From: Lepraria neglecta
Taxonomy: Eukaryota > Ascomycota > Lecanoromycetes > Lecanorales > Stereocaulaceae
Assembly: GCA_033220425.1 (NCBI GenBank)
Contig: CM065653.1
Span: forward strand, 248,001 to 312,000
DNA length: 64,000 nucleotides
Direction: 5' to 3'
Every line of letters starts with the position of its first letter. Within the stretch, counting starts at the first letter, position 1. The notes under the pieces are model-generated. The model saw only the letters and a list, made by a program, of their open reading frames with translations. It did not search any database and was not told the DNA's origin. Of this stretch, positions 56,512-64,000 are shown piece by piece. The translations under genes were made by a program, and so were the position numbers.

Positions 56512-58316
56512 ATGGATCCAATCTCTGCCGCTGGTATTGGCCTAGCTGTTGTTCCACTGGTGATTCAGGTATTCGCAGGATGTGTCAAAGGTGCGTACAG
56601 AGGCCGGTCGAGATTTCCACTCTGAAACGATTAGGATATCAACTTCTTGCTGAGGTGGAGGGCATGCCGGCTGCCTACCAGCACCTCCGGGTCCGCTTTC
56701 GTGTCGAGCAGACCCGGCTCCTAAATTGGGGAGAAAAAGTCGGTCTTGTAGAGGAGCTGCTGGATCATCGCAGCAAAACGCTTCAGCTAAATCGAAACCT
56801 TGTTTTTGACATACTGCTGGAGATCCAAGCCCTCTTTAAAGACTGTGTGAAGATCACCGACAAATATGATCATAAGGTGCCTTTGAAACAGGATCCGGCC
56901 CAAGTTGAAGCACCGTTCGACCGAAGATTTCCGAGAGGCACCAATGCCGTCCTGACCAAGATCTTGAATGTTGTAGAGAATGCTCCACAGGTGGGAGGGC
57001 GCCTTAAGTGGGCGATGGTCAAGCATGAAGCCTTCAAGGCTACCCTTGAAAAGCTGATTGGTTACAATGATGCCATTGAGGGTCTATTAGATAGGACATC
57101 CATCGGTCAACTGCACGAAATGCAACACCAAACGTATATGGTGATGCTGCAGCTGAATAGCAAGGTTGATGAGTTAAAGCAGATGTCAATGGCAATCCAG
57201 GTCAAAACACAACCACTCGACCGACAGACACCGAATGGGCTGTCGAGAGCATCTACCTTAGTCGCCGGGCAAGACGATGAAAACGCCAGCTTAGCTGGTC
57301 TTGCAGACTTCAAAGCGCGTCAAAGGCAGGTCGAGCAAGAAGGCTTGAGTGTCAATCTGCAACCGATCAGAGCTGACGCAGTTGTTCTCAAATCATCGGA
57401 CTCAACTCGATCGGAGGCTGTGTACTTTGGAAAGTCCGTCTGGATAGAGTGGAAAGGCTACGCCCTTGACAATCGTTTTCCGCCTTCGTGGGATAGGATG
57501 ATTGAGGATCGAGTCAAGCAGCTGGCAAAGTTACTTGGATCCCCAGGCAAGCCTAAGGAGTTTAGAGCACCACAGTGCCTTGGCTATATTGAAGAGAAGT
57601 CCGAGGAAAAGCGAAGCTTTGGTTTCGTATACGAAAAGCCAGGCGACGTGGCATCTACAACCAAGCCAGTCTCTTTATTGGAACTGATTAAGACCACGAA
57701 GATGCCTTCACTTACCAAACGCAGAGCACTAGCCCAAGCAATCTCGCAGAGCCTGATGTACTTACATTCAGTAAATTGGCTGCACAAGGGCATTCGGAGC
57801 AACAATGTTGTCTTCTTCGCTCAGCCAGGCAACGAGGTGACACTTGCTGAGCCGGTTTTGTCAGGTTTCGAATACGCGCGGCCTGACCTCACGGGAGAGA
57901 TGACAGAGCCGACTCCAAGATATTCTGAAAACGATGTCTACAAACATCCTCATACGCTTAGCATCGCGAGACCGCGATCGAAGAAGTCGGATGACGTCTA
58001 CAGTATGGGTGTCGTCTTGATTGAGATCGCCCATTGGAGGAGCATTGCGGATATCGTTAGTCTGCCCAAGGACACCAAAGCCGCCAGGGCAATGGTGAAA
58101 AAGGTCAGGGGCATGTTAATTGAGCGTGAATTCTTAGAAGGCATTGAAGGCATAGCAGGGGAGTTATATCAAGAGGCAGTCCGCAAATGCTTGACTGGCG
58201 GCGAAGAACTTGGATTGTCTAAGAATGCTGATGAGACCGACCCGGAGGTTGGAGCCGCCATGTACGAGACGTACTCCAAAGATATCGTGGGGAGGATCAG
58301 CGACATGAGAGTCTAG
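56512..58316 (+). CDS. HeLo-domain protein with C-terminal pseudokinase domain
   Basis: The product is 586 residues from exons 56512-56590 and 56635-58316 (44-nt intron, in phase), giving the N-terminus MDPISAAGIGLAVVPLVIQV then FAGCVKGYQLLAEVEG. This is the HeLo (prion-inhibition and propagation) fold: first hydrophobic helix, then YQHLRVRFRVEQTRLLNWGE and KVGLVEELLDHRS; the domain spans about residues 1-215. HeLo domains in HET-S and related proteins insert in membranes and cause cell death when activated. Residues about 300-586 are a kinase-like fold with LMYLHSVNWLHKGIRSNNVV in place of HRD, VLSGFEYARP in place of DFG, and DDVYSMGVVLIEIAHWRS, so it is a pseudokinase of the same type as in the caspase fusion at 4-6 kb. 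No C-terminal prion-forming repeat was seen. Confidence 0.88.
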
Positions 58317-58438
58317 CCTTGTCCAAGTATTGTTAATGTGAATGAAATAAATTGTAGCCCAAGAACCAATCTAGTACTTCGACACTCGACGATGTAAGGA
58401 GTAGAAATGAAAAATTAGGCAATCGCATTGGGGGTCGG

Positions 58439-58863
58439 CACGTCAGCGCCAAAAAAGATTTCATGTTTTTCCGGGCGGGGGGCCCCATAAGCGAGCCCCC
58501 TAAATTAGTACTCCACAACCACCAAATTCTCCCTATTCTACCACCTTCCAAGCCTATTTAACTACTATAAAAATAGGTAGAGTAACCCGAAAATAGCCCT
58601 GAAGAAGCGCCTCTATTTCGACGAGCAGTCCCTAAGGGAGCTGCTTATAGAGGGCTGGGAGAAGGTTTCTATTCTATTTATCAATGAGTAGGTCTATAAT
58701 ATACCCCAGAGACTATTCGACTGTATAGAGGGCAAGGGGGGGGGGCGTATGGGCTGGTAAATTATGTAAATTAGCGTAATTAGCGCCTAATTATGAGGGA
58801 TCTCCGGGCGGCTCCGGGGCCTGCGTTCCGGGACAGTGTGAAATCTTTTTTGGCGTTGACGTG
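58439..58863. mobile_element. 425-bp Tc1/mariner-type DNA transposon remnant
   Basis: Terminal inverted repeats of 25 bp (58439-58463 and 58839-58863) differ at one base: CACGTCAGCGCCAAAAAAG and, reverse-complemented, CACGTCAACGCCAAAAAAG, each followed by ATTTCA. GC-rich sequence just inside both ends also pairs loosely. The interior (about 58598-58740, plus strand) reads LKKRLYFDEQSLRELLIEGW, EKVSILFINE/stop and VYNIPQRLFDCIEGKGG, which resembles the C-terminal end of fungal Tc1/mariner transposases. The element is therefore an internally deleted, non-autonomous copy with a stop. A TA target duplication is not obvious. It sits about 120 bp behind the HeLo gene stop. Confidence 0.85.
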
Positions 58864-59176
58864 GTCGGTTCGTACTTCCCGATGAACTTTGCCAAGGCCG
58901 GCTAACCTTACCCTAAAGTAGCGGCAAAGCTCCTCTGGAACATTGAAATGAGAAGCGAAAAAGAATTAGAACACTTGCAATCTAGGACATTATATATTAT
59001 ACAGCTCGGAATAAAATATGGGACGAAATTAGTGTAGATAGTGCACCTAAAGGGCCATGAGCCGTTCGACAATTTGCAGACCGTCGATGTCGGAATTTGT
59101 GTAAGCTTAGCTGAATATAATGGTGTCTGCCACCTTAGCAGTATGCATGCTTTTTCCGCCCAAGAATTTGTTCTCC

Positions 59177-60017
59177 TTACCGCCTCCAGAAGGCCATCTG
59201 CCTTTTTCTTTGCTCCTTTGCTGTTACCATGCCCCAGTTCATGTCCGATTCTTCGCGGGCACATTTCCCCATCTTCCACAACGACATTCCATCCGAGAAA
59301 CCAGGAGAATTCTGAGACCTAAGGGCAATCGCCTTGAATTCTGGTACAGTCTTGATAAGTTTCCAGCCACTCGCACATATATTCACAACATGATCTCTGA
59401 GGCCACGGTCACTCTCGGGGGTGGTAGTATAGATAGCTGGAACGACCTCAAGCATGCCCGGGAGCTCACTTCGCAGCCTCAAAGGCTTCAGATTCTCCTG
59501 GAACCTCCATGCAGCCTCCTCTTTAAGCCCTTCCATGCCGTATTTCTCGCCCAGTGCATACATCTGGACATAAGTGGATAGCTTTGACATGTATGTTGCC
59601 TCCTCTTTCTCTGGTGAGCAAGAAGGCGATTTCGTCTCGGGGTAAAGACGCATGTAGGCGTGGTCTAGCATTCGACGGACCATGAATGGATCATTGTCTG
59701 GTAATGAGGTTTCCCGAGTCTTGGCTTCCTACATATAGTTAGCAATCGATACAAACTGGGTAAGCCGATGTTCTCTTACCTTCCAAGGCCCTGAGCATGC
59801 TACTGAGAAGAATTTTGAACGGATTTCCAGTACGAAGCTGTGCACTTTTATCGTGATATCGCCGCAAATAAGAGTGAGGTTCGCCAATCTCGCGACTCTT
59901 GTAGAGTCTGCGGCGAATCGCGTTAGCATTGAATTTTGCTGGTGACTGTTTGAGGAGCATCTGCTCGTGCAAAGCATTCTTGAAGTCCTTCGACGAGGAT
60001 TCTGGCATCTCGGAAGC
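59177..60017 (-). CDS. BTB/POZ domain protein
   Basis: The likely start at ATG 60017 reads MASEMPESSSKDFKNALHEQ. The BTB core follows: RLANLTLICGDITIKVHSFV, LEIRSKFFSVACSGPWK, then across a 51-nt intron (59779-59729, branch TTGCTAAC) EAKTRETSLPDNDPFMVRRM, LDHAYMRLYP and YVQMYALGEKYGMEGLKEEA. This is the strand/helix order of fungal BTB proteins, with the expected length. The join between the leader and the core changes frame near 59930. A very short intron ending GCTAACGCGATTCGCCGCAG is possible, but I could not find a donor that fits, so a frame break is the alternative. BTB proteins dimerise and often bridge to Cullin-3 ligases. The target is unknown. Confidence 0.72.
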
Positions 60018-60577
60018 CATAGCTATGACCATAGTAGTCTTTTGCTAGACCGATGAGATGGGATCTTGGGTAGGTGGATTCGGGTGTTGTGCAAATGGAA
60101 AGTGAAGGAAGCGATAAGTCGGGGTGTAGTGAAGTAATTCTGCGAGTGGAGGAGCAACTCTTCACTTCACTGCCATGGGAATCCAGATATTACCCCAACT
60201 TAACGACCAGATACCCAGCAAGAATCAGTGATTGGTCGATCATCTGGGGAACATGATCCCAGAAAAGCGTTCAATTAGGAATCGGTGGCCACTTGTTTGT
60301 ATATATCATCGCAATGGCCGAGCTGGTGAAGGAGAACTTTGAGGAAGGCTTGTCCTGATTTCTCTGCTAAACGCGAGCATGTTGAGCACACTTTATGGCG
60401 TTTAAATCTCGGGTGACCTCCAATAGTCTTCCAATTACTTTCTTGTCATAGCCAAAATGCCGTATTGGGACCATCTCACGGCTTCCATTTGCTTCTCTCA
60501 ATCCCAAATGATATCCTAAAAGCTACCAAGATCATTTTCACCCAGCCCAGCATGGCCGGTGATATCCATATCCAAAA
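60018..60577. other. Intergenic, convergence and promoter region
   Basis: No gene was recognised. It should contain the promoter of the BTB gene and the terminator of the minus-strand gene to the right. Confidence 0.4.
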
Positions 60578-61876
60578 TCAGTCCCACTGAAAGTCATCAA
60601 AATCTCCAAGAGTAGCATCTCCCATCTCATCTCCTCCAGTTGCGTTCACTTCGAAATTTACTCCAAAGAAATCGTCAAAATTTGCGTCTGCAGGAACAGG
60701 CTCCGGCGCGTTCGGAGCAGATACGCCCATGTTTGCAACAGGCGCTCCTTGAAAATTCTCCGGTTGAGTGGATGTGGCGGGCATACCAATGCTCGAAAAG
60801 TCGGTTCCTGCGTTGACGTAATTCTCCAAGCCAGGAAGTAGGCTGTTGATGTCTTCATTCGAGGTCGAGGCTAGATTCGTCATGTCTGCGTTACTCATGT
60901 TGGTGTCCTGAAGCGTACTATTGTTCAAGATGTCTTGATTCATTGTGGCGTCCATGGAGAACCCAAGGTCTTCGAAGTTCATAGCATCATCACCACCAAC
61001 GAGGTCAGTGTCATTGAACATCGATTCAAAGTCGAGGTCACCGGCATCTGGCATGTCCAATGAGGCGTCCGGAGCCGATGATGCATTTTTAGGCTGCTTG
61101 TTAGCGTTGTTCGGCTGGCCTTGGGCGTTGGTAGTCACATCTGATGGCATAGTGATTGCCAATCCTGCAGAATTCTCTGAATCTTGTGGCATGCCTTGCC
61201 CGGCGCCAATGACTTCGCCCTCGCTCAAGTTCCTTTGCGAATCCTCTTGCAAGTTTAGTGCGTTGGGCTCCCCGTGATCTCCCACTAGGAGGACATCTCT
61301 TCCTTTAGATTCCTGACCTTGCGTGGTATTCTGAACTGCAGATGCGTTGCTAGCGGACACATCATTGTTTAGCTGAGCTGTGTCATTCATTTCCTTCGCT
61401 GGGCTGCTAGGAGATGGAATTCCAAGAGCGCGATCTCTCTCGCGATCCCTCTCGGCGCGGTTCTTTCTTATCAATCGAAGATCACGCTCCATGACTGCTT
61501 TTGCTTGGAGCTAGAGTCTACGTTAGCTTTTCTTCTTTTTAAAGCCCCATGAGTGGGGCAAAAGATCCTGCTGATGCGCAGACCACCAATAAAATTGCGT
61601 TAGGGCACCATTGAACGTACAATCTCGACTTCGATCTCATCGAGGGCGTCATGAAATCTCTGATTAGCGATGGTGACGATCTCAGTGATGCGCCTTCCAG
61701 TGAGACCAGCTTGCTTGAGATTGCGCGATTCCTGGTCTCGAAGAATCTTTGAGGTTTGCAGAAGCTGCAGCATATGAGCATGGACATTGATCGCAGCTAT
61801 CACATGGACTCACCACAAGGTTCAGCATTGCTGGTAACACCTCCATGGGGTGTTGGGGGCTCTGCATGTCCGCCAT
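60578..61876 (-). CDS. Putative nuclear coactivator-like protein with acidic, Asn-rich tail
   Basis: The product is 379 residues from exons 61876-61814, 61764-61621 and 61510-60578. Introns of 49 and 110 nt have good signals and join in phase. The N-terminus is helical: MADMQSPQHPMEVLPAMLNL, LQTSKILRDQESRNLKQAGL, RRITEIVTIANQRFHDALDE and AKAVMERDLRLIRKNRAERD, likely a coiled coil. The remaining 270 residues are rich in Asn, Asp, Ser, Met and Gly (DLDFESMFNDTDLVGGDDAM) and end DATLGDFDDFQWD, with aromatic-acidic motifs like transcriptional activation regions. The short N-terminal helical part suggests a Mediator-type or similar coactivator subunit, but I cannot name it. An upstream exon ending at acceptor TTCTAG (about 61900) is possible. 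Confidence 0.7.
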
Positions 61877-62792
61877 CGCAAGATATGCAGACTGGCTTCT
61901 AGAATTAATCAAAGGTAGGAAGGGTTAATCTTCACTTGGGATGTTCCTCAGCTCTGACTATCATATCAGAAGCCTTGATGACTGTGAAATCTGTAGCTTT
62001 GAAGTTGATGAAAGGAGGACAGGCAATGTGAATCTTTGACAGCTTGGACCCTGAGCCCAGCCCACTTTGCCAAGCCGGCTAATACGTTCTACGACTAGCA
62101 CTCCCGAAAGGCATCAGACCTCGATGAGGGAGGACATGGACAAGAAAGAAGACTCTCCACCTTCTCGGGAGTTAATGATTATCTTGTAGGGAGTTAAATC
62201 GCCCATTGATTCAAAATACCAGTGCATCGCAGGCGTCGCCGTTTAGAATAGACTTGGTGACATCTAGTCAGGTACCCCGTCACACCATTCCCTTCAAGGA
62301 ATAGCTGCGCAGCCCTAAAATCTGTGGGCAGGAGCTCTTGGAAAAGTCCCACCTCCGCGCTTCGACCTCCCTCCATTTAACACATCCCAACACCACCCTT
62401 CCGGCCCCAGGAACTTGAGCGGCTTTTCCCTCTCTTTCCTTCGTCTTTTGTCTATCTCCTTGGTTCTCCTTCTTCTTGTGCGATTGCTTCGTCGCTCCTC
62501 GTTGCTAAGCGCTCATCGAATCTCTCCCGTCCTTGCCCATCAGCTTTTCCTGCGCACATAGTTTCGCCGGCGTTGTCAGGACTCGCCTACATAGAAACGA
62601 CTCGAAGAAAGTGTATCATTGAGCCTTGACGGATCTCTTAACCATATCGAGATCGCTGCTATCCCTTCAATTCTCCCTCACGCCCTCCAGCCTCGAGGAA
62701 GCCCAGCGCCTACCTGAGCCGCTATTAGCACTCTAGACTCAGCTTCACTTCGATCCTTACAACACTTCGAGCTTGATTTCAAATCTTTTCAA
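61877..62792. promoter_or_regulatory. Promoter and CT-rich leader of the PUB1/TIA1-like gene
   Basis: There is no gene in this 0.9-kb stretch. The 62400-62780 part is strongly pyrimidine-rich (for example CCCTCTCTTTCCTTCGTCTTTTG), which is typical of promoters and 5' leaders of highly expressed filamentous ascomycete genes. It probably also drives the divergent minus-strand gene at its left end. Confidence 0.5.
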
Positions 62793-64000
62793 ATGGCTGA
62801 GATCAAAACAGAGAGCATGCCAACTCCATCCTCGATGTCCCTCCCACCACCCCCCCAGACCTTCGCAGGTGCTCCAGGGCAGCAACAGTACGAGAGTAAC
62901 AGCACGACGAATGGCCAAGGAAACCCTGCTCACATGCCGCCTCCACCACTTCCTCCTGTGGTCATCCCGCAAAATACAAATCCCATACCTACAGCCATGA
63001 CTTCGCCTGGGGGTGATTCGACTGGAATGATGTCGCCATCATCAGGCTCTGGAAGCTTTGTCCGTCGCGCTGCGCCGGAACCAAACAAGCGTGCGCTCTA
63101 CGTAGGAGGGCTGGACCCAAGAGTTACAGAGGATGTTCTTCGCCAAATATTTGAGACTACAGGACATGTGCAGAATGTGAAGATTATTCCGGACAAGAAT
63201 ATGGGAGCCGTAAGTAAAAGATTTGTCTTTACCTGTGATGGTCGCTTCCGACTTCTACGTCATGAAGTCCCGGCGTTGAGGCGTTGAGCCGCCGGGACCT
63301 GAGCAGGCTGCACTAGCAACCGACTGGATTTTTTTTTTGTTTACTTCCTCGCGTATACCCGCACATTTTTATGCAACCCCCACGAAATTTTCGAGGCTCA
63401 ACCCACGCATCGCTGTACTTGCTCCATTGCTAACCACGCTTAAGAGCAAGGGCTTCAACTACGGTTTCATCGAATACGACGATCCAGGTGCGGCAGAACG
63501 CGCCATGTCGACTCTCAACGGTCGTCGGGTCCATCAGGCTGTAAGTGCAGAGCTTCATCGGGTTTCTTACGAAACACAAGTTACTGACCTGTCACATAGG
63601 AGATCCGTGTCAACTGGGCCTATCAATCAAACAACTCCAACAAAGAGGACACTTCCAACCACTTCCACATCTTCGTGGGCGATCTCAGTAACGAAGTCAA
63701 CGATGAGGTCCTACTACAAGCCTTCTCAGCTTTTGGATCTGTTTCCGAAGCTCGTGTCATGTGGGACATGAAGACAGGTCGCTCTCGTGGCTATGGATTC
63801 GTCGCCTTTCGCGATCGTGGCGATGCCGAGAAAGCTCTGAGCTCTATGGATGGCGAATGGCTTGGGTCTCGCGCCATTCGCTGCAACTGGGCCAATCAGA
63901 AAGGCCAGCCTTCGATCTCTCAGCAGCAAGCCATGTCGTCCATGGGAATGACTCCTACCACCCCTTACGGCCACCACCACTTTCCTACTCACGGCATGCA
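62793..64000 (+). CDS. PUB1: PUB1/TIA1-like RNA-binding protein, 5' part
   Basis: The exons are 62793-63209, 63445-63540 and 63600 to the window edge, with introns of 235 and 59 nt in phase. After a Pro/Gln-rich leader ([20 protein letters not shown]), RRM1 begins with RNP2 [12 protein letters not shown]1 is created across the 235-nt intron ([20 protein letters not shown]), ending [16 protein letters not shown]2 has RNP2 [11 protein letters not shown] and RNP1 [20 protein letters not shown], then [11 protein letters not shown]. This order of paired RRMs with NWAYQ/NWANQ ends is diagnostic of Pub1/TIA-1 poly(U)-binding proteins, which control mRNA stability and stress granules. A third RRM and Gln-rich tail are expected beyond the window. 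The long first intron splitting RNP1 could allow regulated splicing. Confidence 0.95.

Noticed and set aside
1-64000. CRISPR arrays, bacterial operons, rRNA or tRNA genes
   Set aside because: No regularly spaced repeats, ribosome-binding-site patterns or rRNA/tRNA structures were seen. The gene structure is eukaryotic throughout.

Overview
The window looks like nuclear DNA of a filamentous ascomycete, probably a leotiomycete; the class-level guess is inference from family resemblance. Genes are split by short introns of about 45-110 nt with GT..AG ends and CTAAC-like branch points. The families present are typical of filamentous fungi: HeLo, DUF6594, 2EXR, ArAE_2, a fungal PG/PI-transfer-like ML protein and a Pub1-type RNA-binding protein.

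Two kinds of territory alternate. Intact conserved genes form islands: mitochondrial bS6 with glycine-cleavage H protein (21.1-22.5 kb), an ArAE_2-type membrane protein (29.6-33.2 kb), a PQ-loop transporter (44.7-46.0 kb), and BTB, a putative coactivator and PUB1/TIA1-like genes (59.2-64 kb). Between them lie long stretches of decayed coding sequence (10.5-20.9, 23-28.5, 33.2-42.5, 46.6-49.9 kb). There, recognisable host genes carry in-frame stops or frame breaks, several of them of the C-to-T / G-to-A kind expected from repeat-induced point mutation.

The most interesting content is a set of fungal signalling and cell-death-type genes in two divergent pairs. Pair one (4.05-10.5 kb) has a caspase-like protease fused to a degenerate kinase domain on the minus strand, facing a Ser/Thr kinase followed by Sel1-like and ankyrin sequence on the plus strand. 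Pair two (51.0-58.3 kb) has a 1539-residue kinase / C2H2 / GGCT-like / ankyrin / CxxCxGxG protein on the minus strand, facing a HeLo-domain protein with the same type of degenerate kinase domain on the plus strand. In each pair an effector domain joined to a pseudokinase shares a promoter region with a catalytically competent kinase joined to ankyrins. A partial HeLo-like/TPR gene at the left edge and two caspase-like relics (34.1 and 46.6 kb, the second with its catalytic Cys replaced by Arg) suggest the region accumulates this class of gene.

Other genes are a DUF6594 membrane protein (1.8-3.1 kb), a secreted SGNH hydrolase with one frame break (42.6-43.9 kb), an ML-domain protein (40.7-41.4 kb), a disrupted DWF1-like FAD oxidoreductase (27.1-28.5 kb), a decaying 2EXR tandem cluster (23.1-26.6 kb) and a 425-bp Tc1/mariner-type remnant (58.4-58.9 kb). 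Gene structures were built by hand from splice signals and reading frames, without alignment software.
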